From assembly GCA_029974925.1 (NCBI GenBank), contig JARKQH010000094.1:1-38726 (forward strand): a stretch of DNA of 38,726 nucleotides, read 5' to 3'. The notes under the pieces are model-generated. The model made no database searches, was not told where the DNA came from, and worked only from the letters and a program-made list of their open reading frames with translations. Origin of the DNA: Verrucomicrobiota bacterium (lineage in GTDB: Bacteria; Verrucomicrobiota; Verrucomicrobiia; Limisphaerales; UBA8199). Below are positions 17,185-25,280 of the stretch, one piece after another. The first letter of the stretch is position 1. The number at the start of each line of letters is the position of its first letter. The position numbers and the translations under genes were made by a program.

Positions 17185-17561
17185 CGCACCCCCACCTCCC
17201 GCACGACGGGACCGCCGTGCCCTTTGACCGCCGGTTGCCACGCCAGCCGCACCCGGTTCGACACCACCACGAGTTGAAACTCCCCTGGTGGCAGGTTGGT
17301 CGCGCTGGCGGCGCGCACGAGATAGCGATGGGTTCCGGGTGCATACGCCCGCCACTCGCCCGCGGCCAGCACCTCGAGCTCGCCATCCACGATTTCCACC
17401 GCCAGCGCGCGCTGGTAGATGGTGCGGGCCAGGCGCTTTTCGGCGGCCAGGTGATAGGCCAGCGGGAGCAGCGCCCCAAGCAGCAACGCCAGCGCCGCCA
17501 GCAGATCAATCATCAGCGCGCCTTGCCGCCGCGCGTTGGAATGGGAGCCTCGGATTACCAT
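17181..17561 (-). CDS. Pseudopilin-like protein with Asp at +5
   Basis: 126 residues from ATG 17561. The leader SNARRQG14 is followed by ALMIDLLAALALLLGALLPL. The register and Gly before the cut match a prepilin, but the residue at +5 is Asp19 in place of Glu. In type IV filaments the +5 acid normally pairs with the N-terminal amine of the neighbouring subunit, so Asp may still serve. The remaining roughly 90 residues (TIYQRALAVEIVDGELEVLA, YAPGTHRYLVRAA, FQLVVVSNRVRLAW) are beta-rich, as in GspI/GspJ-like pilins. The start lies inside the end of the upstream GspF gene (7-base overlap). A longer open frame in the same phase running to 18728 is antigenic shadow of that GspF gene and was discarded. 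Confidence 0.65.
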   Translation of the reverse strand: MVIRGSHSNARRQGALMIDLLAALALLLGALLPLAYHLAAEKRLARTIYQRALAVEIVDGELEVLAAGEWRAYAPGTHRYLVRAASATNLPPGEFQLVVVSNRVRLAWQPAVKGHGGPVVREVGVR

Positions 17562-18751
17562 ACACTTGCCGCGTTGATAAGCTGGATGAGCGCCAAAAAC
17601 AGCCCGATAACAATTCCCGCCACTACAAGGCCATTGAACAGGACCAACACGGTCGTCGTGACCTGGGCCGCAGTCTGCTCCAACTGAAACGCCCGTGCGT
17701 CCAGCGCCTCGTGCCAGCCGGCCAGACTGCGGGCAAAACTCCCGGGCCGACGCAGCGCATTGCTCAATCGCCAGTGCAGTGGCCCCGCGTCGTCCATGGC
17801 GCGCAGCGCCTCGGGCAAACGGGTTCCCTCCCGCAGCAGCGTTTGAACCCGCCGGGCCCGCCGTTGCACGCAGCGGTTGGCCGTCGCTTCCGCCGCCAGC
17901 CGCACCGCCTCGACCTCCGGCACCTCCGCATCCAGCAACGCCGCCAGCACCGCCGAAAAATCCCGCTGCAACCGTTTGCGTCGCCAGGGCAGGGTGAAGA
18001 CCAGCGCATCCGGCAGCCCGGGCGCCACCCGCTGGACCCACTGAGCCACGCGCGGCCCGCCCACATAGGCCACCATCGCCAGGTAAAGCACCGCCAGAAT
18101 CGTCACCTGCGCGGCAATCACGAACGAGTCCGTGGCGAAAACCAGCCGCGTCAAAGCCGGCAGCGACATGCCCTCGGTCATGGACATGAAGACCTCCCGG
18201 TAAACCGGCAGCACCCGGTATTTGAGCAGCAGCGGAATCACCGTGGCAAACGGCGTCACCACAAACGCCAGCACGACCAGGTAGTTGACCGCGCCCCGCA
18301 CGTTGGACACTCCGTCGTTCAACAGCCAGCGGCACGCGGGCATGACCTTGCCAACATCGCCCAGGTGTTCGCCCGCCCGGAGCATGGCTTGAAGCTGGGG
18401 CGGCAGCAGCCGCGGCACCTGGTCCAGCGCCTGCCCCAGCCGAAGCCCCCGCTCCAGAAACGCCGCCAGCAAATGAAACCGCGCCCCCAGCGCCCGGTCC
18501 CGGCTCGAGGCCGCCTCGACCACGGCCGCCTCCGGTGTTCGTCCCTCCTTCAACCCCAACTCCAGCAGGTCCAGAAACAAGCGCGCGCGCTCGTTTCGGC
18601 GCAGCGGCAGGGTCAGCAGAAAATAGAGCAGGTAGATGAAGCCGGCCAGCGGCGCCAGACCCAGCGCCACATAGATGAGGAATGCCACCCCCGCCCCGCC
18701 CACCAGGTCTATCGGCCCCTGGTTCCACTGCTGGACAAGATAGTCAAACAT
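17555..18751 (-). CDS. GspF/PilC-type inner-membrane platform protein (second copy)
   Basis: 398 residues. It has the two-repeat GspF architecture: an N-terminal membrane pair (GVAFLIYVALGLAPLAGFIY), a cytoplasmic helical domain with LFLDLLELGLKEGRTPEAAV and LRAGEHLGDVGKVM, two central hydrophobic segments, a second cytoplasmic repeat (FSAVLAALLDAEVPEVEAVR) and a C-terminal membrane segment LNGLVVAGIVIGLFLALIQL-like near residues 370-390. GspF/PilC proteins link the assembly ATPase to the pseudopilin filament in the inner membrane. It lies nine bases after the first GspF-like gene and overlaps the next gene by seven bases. An extra N-terminal hydrophobic segment makes it longer than the first copy. 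The partner ATPase (GspE/PilB) is not in the window. Confidence 0.82.
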   Translation of the reverse strand: MFDYLVQQWNQGPIDLVGGAGVAFLIYVALGLAPLAGFIYLLYFLLTLPLRRNERARLFLDLLELGLKEGRTPEAAVVEAASSRDRALGARFHLLAAFLERGLRLGQALDQVPRLLPPQLQAMLRAGEHLGDVGKVMPACRWLLNDGVSNVRGAVNYLVVLAFVVTPFATVIPLLLKYRVLPVYREVFMSMTEGMSLPALTRLVFATDSFVIAAQVTILAVLYLAMVAYVGGPRVAQWVQRVAPGLPDALVFTLPWRRKRLQRDFSAVLAALLDAEVPEVEAVRLAAEATANRCVQRRARRVQTLLREGTRLPEALRAMDDAGPLHWRLSNALRRPGSFARSLAGWHEALDARAFQLEQTAAQVTTTVLVLFNGLVVAGIVIGLFLALIQLINAASVW

Positions 18752-18760
18752 GGGATGGCC

Positions 18761-19738
18761 TCACCCGCTGAAATCACCCAGCATCTGCATGAACCAGGTG
18801 AGCGTCCGCGCCAGCGGCACCACCTGCCAAAGGACCATTTGCCCCAGGAACAAAATCGAAAGCGGCAGCGCCGCATACAGGGCCAGGTCGGCGCGATACT
18901 GGGCGCGCGCCTGGTAAATCCCGGCCGCTTTTTGAAACGCCTCCGCCGGATGCTCGCCCCCCCGTTGCACCAGCCAGACGAACAACGCCGGGAAGGGACG
19001 CTGCGCCTGCCATTGCACCGGCTTGCCGCGGCCGGCTTCAACCGCAGCCCGCCATTCGCCCAGGACTTTGCCGGCCGGGCCTCCGCTTTCGAGCGCTTCG
19101 GCCAGCGCCAGCGCCTCCGCCAGCGGCAGCCCGTTGCGCAGCATCATCGCCAGCGCCGAGGCCAGTTGCGCCAAACTCGCCTCCCGAAAAGCCGGCAATC
19201 GCCACCGCAACCGCGCCCGCCACGCGGGCACTCCCAAAGCCGCCCCGGCCAGCGCCAGGGCAACGGCAAATAAAATCGGCGGAAACCACACGCTCAGGAG
19301 CAAGGCCGCCGGAACGGGGCCGACCTGGTCCATGAAGTTCGACAGGAACCGCCCGATCAGGCCCGAAAGCAACATCGTCAGGCCCAGCGACACCGCAATG
19401 ACCAGCACCGGATAGACCATCAGCCCCTTCAAGCGGGTCCAAAGCGAGTTGACCCGTTGATAGTGGTCCGCCAGCAGCGTGAGCATCCCCGGCAGGTCGT
19501 TGCTGCGAACGCCGATTTGAATCATGCGACGATACAACTCGGGCAGTGCCCGGCGCTCAATCGCCTCCGGCAGGGGCGTCCCCCGGGCCAGGTCGGCCCC
19601 GAGTTGCTCCAGCTCCGCTTTCAGCTTCCGGTCGCGCATCCCCGCCGACAACTGTTTGAGCCCCCCTTCCAGCGGGATGCCCTCCCGCAGCATCCCCGCC
19701 AGTTGGTGGTTGAAAAAGGCAAACTCGTCGTGATTCAT
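18761..19738 (-). CDS. GspF/PilC-type inner-membrane platform protein (first copy)
   Basis: 325 residues, somewhat short for GspF (about 400). The N-terminal repeat begins at once with FAFFNHQLAGMLREGIPLEG, the typical F-x-x-QLAxMLxxGIPL start of a T2SSF repeat, and continues with LADHYQRVNSLWTRLKGLMV. Two membrane segments follow (YPVLVIAVSLGLTMLLSGLI and LLLSVWFPPILFAVALALAG), then a second repeat (LAQLASALAMMLRNGLPLAE) and a last hydrophobic segment (ALPLSILFLGQMVLWQVVPL). The roughly 60 residues that precede the first repeat in classic GspF are absent. It is first in the five-gene operon. Two dissimilar GspF proteins in tandem imply a heteromeric platform (inference). Confidence 0.82.
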   Translation of the reverse strand: MNHDEFAFFNHQLAGMLREGIPLEGGLKQLSAGMRDRKLKAELEQLGADLARGTPLPEAIERRALPELYRRMIQIGVRSNDLPGMLTLLADHYQRVNSLWTRLKGLMVYPVLVIAVSLGLTMLLSGLIGRFLSNFMDQVGPVPAALLLSVWFPPILFAVALALAGAALGVPAWRARLRWRLPAFREASLAQLASALAMMLRNGLPLAEALALAEALESGGPAGKVLGEWRAAVEAGRGKPVQWQAQRPFPALFVWLVQRGGEHPAEAFQKAAGIYQARAQYRADLALYAALPLSILFLGQMVLWQVVPLARTLTWFMQMLGDFSG

Positions 19739-20476
19739 ACTCGTTTAGGTCCACTGCCATCCATTCGACAGGACAGCAACGGGAGCCTCACACACGAAGT
19801 GGAATCATCACTCTTGATCTGTCATTTGATGTCCAGGCGTGAAATCTTCCCGAAGGGTTCTAAACCCGCCGGCAGCCGTCAGAGCTCCGGGCGGAAGTTT
19901 AAATCCCCAAGACCCTTTGCAGTTTCGGGTGGTTGGTTTGCCCGGCGGCAAACAGCGCTTGCGCGGCCTCGAGCAGCCGGGGACGGGCAAAAGAGGAATC
20001 GAGTTGGCGGGCGGCTGTCGGTGGTACGGGACACGAATCGGCGGACACACAGCCGCGTAAGCCGGCGTGGCGCAACAGGCGGGCAATGCGTTTGCGACTG
20101 TGCCGGTGTCCCGGCGCCTGCAGTGCGGCTGAATGGGGGGCGCACGGTGGCGGCTCTGATGAGCGGCATGGATCGCGGTGATGGCGTTCGGGAGTTGGGC
20201 GCCGGCTTGGGGGCGGGCACTGGGCGCGGAGGTGTGCCCGCGCCAGGTCGTTGGGGCCGTGTCACGTCCCCCCTCCAATTGCCCAATAGTCCGATGGTCC
20301 GATGGCTCCCAAGGCGACCCCAGCCTTGTCCAACGGGGGGAACCAACCGCCGGTTCGCCCGAGTACGGCGGTCAAGTTTCTTCATGTCACCAGTTTAAGG
20401 GACGTGACAGTTGGCCGGTTACGCGCTTCAATGAAGGGTAAATTGATGGAAATCCATTAAACTCAGTCATAACCTC
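19739..20476. other. Long intergenic region without intact gene
   Basis: About 740 bases between the divergent GspF operon and the PATR gene. It holds the decayed IS3-type transposase described separately. Downstream of it on the minus strand, a protein-like stretch LLEAAQALFAAGQTNHPKLQ ends at a TAA at 19899; it is unidentified. Short inverted repeats near the PATR gene (gtcac 20386-20390 with gtgac 20404-20408; atgga 20446-20450 with tccat 20453-20457) may belong to its promoter region. No terminator or promoter could be assigned with confidence. Confidence 0.5.
20011..20221 (-). pseudogene. Decayed IS3-family transposase (OrfB) fragment, frameshifted
   Basis: Three consecutive minus-strand frames join into the N-terminal region of an IS3-type OrfB. 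First, 20221-20138 reads SARPQAGAQLPNAITAIHAA and continues HQSRHRAP. Second, 20138-20052 reads LQAPGHRHSRKRIARLLRHA and ends GLRG. Third, 20043-20011 reads RRFVSRTTDSR. In intact family members this order is: SAR..AD..L..AI.AIH, then PRIHAALxAxGHRxSRKRIARLMRxAGLRG (the HTH_21 region), then RTTDS ahead of the integrase core. The DDE catalytic core is absent and at least two frameshifts separate the pieces, so it cannot be active. No terminal inverted repeats were found. Identification rests on remembered family consensus. Confidence 0.7.
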
Positions 20477-23400
20477 ATGAAAATACCTCGTTTGAATTCC
20501 GTACTGGCCGGGCTGCTGTCCGCTTCGACTTGCCTCGTTGCGGTTCCCGGCGCTCGCGCCAACGATTGGGTCAACCCCGGAACTGGCGATTGGGCTGATC
20601 CCGCCAACTGGAACCCGGCGGCCGTGCCGGATGCGACGGGCGGTTGGGCGATTGGCAACGTCGCCAATGGCGGCACCGCCGTCATCAGTACCGCCGTACC
20701 CGCGGTCAGCGAAGCCTGGGCGGGCAACGGTGGGGTTGCCGGCCACATCATCGTGACCAATGGCGGCACGTTGACCGTCAACAACTGGCTGGTAATGGCC
20801 CGGATGTATCAGTCCGCCAGCCCCACCCCCTTCAGCACGCTCACTATTCACAACGGCACGCTCAACAAGTCGGGTGACGGCCTGATCGTGGGCGACAATT
20901 ACGCCGGCATGTGGGGTGACGGCCAGATGACCATCGCGGGCACCGCCACCGTCAATGTCACCGGCGGATGGTGGGGGATCGGCAACGGCGCCAGCAGCCG
21001 CGGCACCGTCTATATCAAGGACAACGCGGTCGTCAACGCCGCGGGCTACGACTTCAACGTGGGCGACTACGGCTCCGGCGCCGGCGTCTGTTACATCAGC
21101 GACAATGCCAGGCTGAATGTCTCGCGGTTCTGGATCGGCAAGTCCGATACCGTCGCCGGCGCCCTGTGGCAGACGGGCGGCGCCATCAATGGCATTGAAC
21201 CGAATGCGAACGAATGGACGATCGGTGGTGACGGGAGCGCGCACATTGACGCCATCGGGTTCTATCACCTCTCCGCCGGTTCACTGACCTGCCCATTCAA
21301 TTTCCAAGTCGGACGCTATGGCATTGGACTGCTGTATCAGACCGGCGGCACCATCACCCAATCCGGCTGGTCGGATTTCGCCCGCTATCCGACGGGGCGC
21401 GGCATCGGCTGGCTCCGGGGCGGCACCTTTACTCATAACGGCACCGGCACTCACCAGATGGTTGGCGAGCAGGGCCGTGGCGAACTGACCATCGAGGGCA
21501 CGGCCGTGCTCGAAACCACCATCAGCCTCTGGGTCGGTCAGATGGCCACCGCCACCGGCTTCCTGAACCTGAACGGCGGCACCGTTCGCGTGCCCAAGCT
21601 GGAACGGCTCAGCGGCCTCGGCTATCTCAGCTTCAACGGCGGCGTGCTCCAGGCCAAGGCCAGCGATCCCGCCTTCCTCGGCGGTTTTACCGACGCCCGG
21701 GTTTATGCCGGCAACGCAATCTTTGACACCGCCGGCTACAACATTGGCGTGAGCCAGCCGCTGCTCGCCCCCACCGGCTCGGGGGTCGTCAGCATCGCCA
21801 TCAGCAGCCCTGGGTCCGGTTATGTGGCCGCGCCCGCCGTGGAAATCACCGGCGACGGCTTCGGCGCGCTCGCCGTGGCGGAAATTGACCGGTTTGCCGG
21901 CACGGTAACCAACATTGTGATTACTTGCCCCGGCCGCGATTACACCTGGGCCACCGCCTCCCTGATCAGCGGCGCCAACAGCCTCGTGGTCCCCGCCAGC
22001 CTCGACATGCCGGTCCTCGGCACGTTTGCCTCGGGCGGCGTGATCAAGAACGGCGCCGGCACCCTGACGCTTTCCGGCGCAAACACCTACTCTGGAGCAA
22101 CCGTCGTCAATGCCGGCGCGCTGGAGACCACCACCGCTTCGACCGGCGGCGGCGCTTACACGCTGGCTGACGGCACCCGCTTCGCCCTCCAGGTGGTGAC
22201 CGATGAAGGTCAGCTCACCGCCAGCAGCCTGACCTTGGGCTCGAGCACCGGCATGACCCTGGACCTCGACCTCGGCAACTTCGGCAATCCGACCCAGGCG
22301 CCGATTCGCGTGGTCGGCGCTCTCGCCGTCAATGGCGTCATCACGATCAACATTGCCGACGCCCTGCCCCAACTGGGCAGCTTCCCGCTGATCAAGTATG
22401 GCAGCCGGAGCGGCTCGGGTAATTTTGTGCTGGGAACGCTTCCCACCGGTGTCCAGGCCACCCTGGCGACCAACGTGCCCAACAGCTCGATTGATCTGGT
22501 GATCAGCGCCGTGGCGGCTCCGCGGTGGGATGGCCAGGCGGGGGGCTTCTGGGACATCGGCCTGACGGCCAACTGGATCGAACTGAGCACGGGTTTGCCC
22601 GCCTTCTATCAGGATGGGCAGGCGGTTCTGTTCAACGACGCGGCGCAGGGAACCACCACGGTCAACCTGGTCGCCAATGTGCAGCCGGCGAGCGTGACGG
22701 TGAATAATACCAATCTGAATTACACCCTGGTTGGCACCGGCAAGATCGGCGGCGCGGGCGGTTTGACCAAACGCGGCACCGGCACCTTTACCATCGCCAA
22801 CTCGGCGGCCAACGATTACACGGGGATCACCACGATCGCCGGCGGAACCCTGGTGGTCACCAACCTGGCCAACGGCGGTCAGCCCAGTGCCATTGGCGCC
22901 GCTTCCGCCGCTCCGGAAAACCTCGTGCTCGCCGGGGGCACGCTCAGCTACGCGGGCGCGCCGGCCGCGGCCAACCGCGGCTACTCGGTTCAAGCCGCTC
23001 GCAGCGCCATTGATGCCCAGTCCAACCTGAGCTTGGGGGGTAATGTCATCGCGGGGCCTGGCACCAGCTTTGTCAAGACCGGGCCGGCCACTCTCACTTA
23101 CACCGGGACCGGCGTCAACGAACTGGCCGGCGGCGCCCAGCCCGGTTACGAAATCGTCACTGGCTCGGTGGTCTTTGACGGCTCGGCCGGCAGCCAGGTC
23201 AACAACAGCCCGCGCGATTTCTACGTCGGCAGCACTCCCAACAGCGGCGCCTCGCTCGCACTCACCAACAGCAGCCTTAACGTCGGCGAATGGCTCGCCA
23301 TTGGCCGTGGCACTGGCTCGAGTGACTACCTCTCGACGTTGACTCTTCATAATTCAGCCGTGCGTTGCGGCAACTTCTCGATGGGCTGGGACAACGGCCT

Positions 23401-25021
23401 GGCCGGGAACCTCAGCCGCCAACTCATGGTCATGACCGGCAACTCGACCCTGACCAACGCCGGCGACGTGAACATGGGTGAGAGCGGGGGCTCGACCTCG
23501 ACAATCCTTCTGAAGGATAATTCAATTTTCTTCTCGGATGGGCGCACCCATTTCGGCTGGCACAACAACGCCACGGGCATGGTGACCGTCGCCGACTCGG
23601 CTCTGATGGTGGTGGACGCCTGGCTCTCGATCGGCCATGAGGGCGGTGTGGGCACCTTCACCGTTCAGAACAACGGCAGAGTCTGGGTCCTGTGGGACCT
23701 CAACGTCACCGACGTCGGCCTCGGCGAGGGCACCTTCAATCTCAAGGACAACGGGACCGTGTCCGCCAACAACTTCTTTGTGGGCAAAGGCACTGGCAGC
23801 ACCGGCGTGTTCAACCAGACCGGCGGCACCGCCATCGGCCTCAGCAGCGGCAATGAGTACCACATTGGCTTCCACGGGCCCGGCACCTGGAACCTCAGTA
23901 ATGGCAGCATCCTGGCCCCGAACCACTGGTTCATCGTGGGGCGGTGGGCGGACGGCCCCGGCACCTTGAACGTGACCGGCGGTTCCCTCTCGCACGGCAC
24001 CAGCGATCCGGGCAAGCTGTTCCGCGTCGGCGAAGACGGCACGGGCGTAATGACCATCAGCGGCACGGGCGTGGTTGCCACCGCGTGCAATGAGGTGACC
24101 ATCGGCTGGAACGCCACCGGCAACGGCACGGTCAACCTCGACGGCGGCGTCTTCCAGGCCCGCCGCATCATCGGGGGCAGCGGCTACAGCATGTTCAACT
24201 TCAACGGCGGCGTGCTGCGCGCCGGTCCCAACGCCAACCCGAACTTCATGACGGCCCTGAGCGGCGCCACGATTTTTGACGGCGGCGCCATCATTGACAC
24301 CGGCACCAACTGGATCGCCATCAACCAGGACCTCACCGGCTCGGGCGGTTTGACCAAGCGTGGCTCGGGAGCCCTGGCCCTTAACGGCTACAACTCCTAT
24401 GTCGGCCCGACCGTTATCACCGAGGGCGGCTTCGGCGGCAACGGCACCCTCCTCGGTCCCGTCTCCGTTCAAGCAACGGCCGCCTTCTCACCGGGCACCT
24501 CGGTGGGCGCGATCACGATCAATAACACCCTGGGCTTGGCCGGCACCACCTTGATCGAAATTGACAAGGCCAATGGCACCAACGACCAGGTCCTCGGCGT
24601 CACCACCCTTACTTACGGTGGCACACTCATCCTGACCAACATAGCCGGCACGCTCGTGGCCGAGGAGACGTTCAAGATCTTCGACGCCACCACGTACCAG
24701 GGTTCGTTCACCAGCATCATCTCCGCCAACCCGGGCGTGGTCTGGGATACCAGCAGGCTGGGCGTGGACGGCACGGTCAAGGTCCTGAGCACCGTCTCAA
24801 CGACGCCAGTGAACCTGACTTACTCGCTGGGTACCGGCGGGCTGACGGTCGGCTGGCCGCTGGATCACACCGGCTGGCGGCTGCTGGCTCAGACCAATGC
24901 CATCACGGTCGGCCTCAGCAACAATTGGGTGGCGGTGCCCGGCTCCGACACGACCAACCAGGTGACCTTGCCGGTCAACCCGGCTAACGGCTCGGTGTTC
25001 CTCAGGCTGGTCTATCCGTAA
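20477..25021 (+). CDS. Giant secreted PATR-repeat surface protein (1514 aa)
   Basis: Signal peptide: MKIPRLNSVLAGLLSASTCL up to about ARA28. The body is Gly/Thr/Asn-rich beta-helix sequence. Autotransporter-associated (PATR) strands are clear: IKNGAGTLTLSGANTYSG, GLTKRGTGTFTIANSAANDY and GLTKRGSGALALNGYNSYVG. Two long modules (about residues 97-432 and 932-1290) follow the same plan and both end in FNFNGGVLRA/SFNGGVLQA followed by a 'DG/AG..IFDT' strand, so they look like an internal duplication. A GSGYVAAPAVEITGDGFG unit sits at about 450. The C-terminus is not an outer-membrane barrel but a short module ending VFLRLVYP. Such proteins are common in Verrucomicrobiota and thought to be surface exposed; the function is unknown. 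It is followed by a terminator hairpin at 25053-25082. Confidence 0.85.
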   Translation: MKIPRLNSVLAGLLSASTCLVAVPGARANDWVNPGTGDWADPANWNPAAVPDATGGWAIGNVANGGTAVISTAVPAVSEAWAGNGGVAGHIIVTNGGTLTVNNWLVMARMYQSASPTPFSTLTIHNGTLNKSGDGLIVGDNYAGMWGDGQMTIAGTATVNVTGGWWGIGNGASSRGTVYIKDNAVVNAAGYDFNVGDYGSGAGVCYISDNARLNVSRFWIGKSDTVAGALWQTGGAINGIEPNANEWTIGGDGSAHIDAIGFYHLSAGSLTCPFNFQVGRYGIGLLYQTGGTITQSGWSDFARYPTGRGIGWLRGGTFTHNGTGTHQMVGEQGRGELTIEGTAVLETTISLWVGQMATATGFLNLNGGTVRVPKLERLSGLGYLSFNGGVLQAKASDPAFLGGFTDARVYAGNAIFDTAGYNIGVSQPLLAPTGSGVVSIAISSPGSGYVAAPAVEITGDGFGALAVAEIDRFAGTVTNIVITCPGRDYTWATASLISGANSLVVPASLDMPVLGTFASGGVIKNGAGTLTLSGANTYSGATVVNAGALETTTASTGGGAYTLADGTRFALQVVTDEGQLTASSLTLGSSTGMTLDLDLGNFGNPTQAPIRVVGALAVNGVITINIADALPQLGSFPLIKYGSRSGSGNFVLGTLPTGVQATLATNVPNSSIDLVISAVAAPRWDGQAGGFWDIGLTANWIELSTGLPAFYQDGQAVLFNDAAQGTTTVNLVANVQPASVTVNNTNLNYTLVGTGKIGGAGGLTKRGTGTFTIANSAANDYTGITTIAGGTLVVTNLANGGQPSAIGAASAAPENLVLAGGTLSYAGAPAAANRGYSVQAARSAIDAQSNLSLGGNVIAGPGTSFVKTGPATLTYTGTGVNELAGGAQPGYEIVTGSVVFDGSAGSQVNNSPRDFYVGSTPNSGASLALTNSSLNVGEWLAIGRGTGSSDYLSTLTLHNSAVRCGNFSMGWDNGLAGNLSRQLMVMTGNSTLTNAGDVNMGESGGSTSTILLKDNSIFFSDGRTHFGWHNNATGMVTVADSALMVVDAWLSIGHEGGVGTFTVQNNGRVWVLWDLNVTDVGLGEGTFNLKDNGTVSANNFFVGKGTGSTGVFNQTGGTAIGLSSGNEYHIGFHGPGTWNLSNGSILAPNHWFIVGRWADGPGTLNVTGGSLSHGTSDPGKLFRVGEDGTGVMTISGTGVVATACNEVTIGWNATGNGTVNLDGGVFQARRIIGGSGYSMFNFNGGVLRAGPNANPNFMTALSGATIFDGGAIIDTGTNWIAINQDLTGSGGLTKRGSGALALNGYNSYVGPTVITEGGFGGNGTLLGPVSVQATAAFSPGTSVGAITINNTLGLAGTTLIEIDKANGTNDQVLGVTTLTYGGTLILTNIAGTLVAEETFKIFDATTYQGSFTSIISANPGVVWDTSRLGVDGTVKVLSTVSTTPVNLTYSLGTGGLTVGWPLDHTGWRLLAQTNAITVGLSNNWVAVPGSDTTNQVTLPVNPANGSVFLRLVYP

Positions 25022-25052
25022 GCCGCCTTAAGAGTCACAGTTCCTCCTGCAC

Positions 25053-25082
25053 CAGGGGGCGTCCTCAAGTGGGCGCCCCCTG
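25053..25082 (+). terminator. Hairpin terminator after the PATR gene
   Basis: A perfect 9-base stem (CAGGGGGCG 25053-25061 with CGCCCCCTG 25074-25082) encloses a 12-base loop, 31 bases after the stop codon. It is followed only by ttcgttcc, a weak T tract. It is very GC-rich, and probably ends the PATR transcript. Confidence 0.6.
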
Positions 25083-25255
25083 TTCGTTCCAGGCCACTCC
25101 GCTTGGACCGGTTCTTGCACCCCGGTCCGCCAACCCGAGTCGCTCCGAGAATACGGTGCTATCCCTTGCCCGCTCGATGCCCGATTCCCTCCTGTCTTAA
25201 GAAAATACAGGAATTCCTCCTTTTACATCTTCTTTCCGGCCCGTCAGACTGGCAG

Positions 25256-25267
25256 TTAGCTAGCTAA
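25256..25267. promoter_or_regulatory. 12-base perfect palindrome upstream of PEP-CTERM gene
   Basis: TTAGCTAGCTAA is a perfect palindrome ending 13 bases before the ATG at 25281. The surroundings (25190-25280) are unusually AT-rich for this window, and a second palindrome, AGGAATTCCT, lies at 25209-25218. The position and symmetry suggest an operator or a leader hairpin; this is inference only. Confidence 0.4.
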
Positions 25268-25280
25268 TCTTAAAACAACT

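Noticed and set aside
17288-19273. Plus-strand open frame of 661 codons
   Set aside because: It is antisense to the two GspF genes; the product is Arg/Gln/Pro-rich, typical of a shadow frame.
21281-23350. Minus-strand open frame of 689 codons inside the PATR gene
   Set aside because: It is antisense to clear PATR repeats, has no family features and only reflects high third-position GC.
20477-25021. Classical type V autotransporter
   Set aside because: PATR strands are present but the C-terminus has no outer-membrane beta-barrel; it ends in a short VFLRLVYP module.
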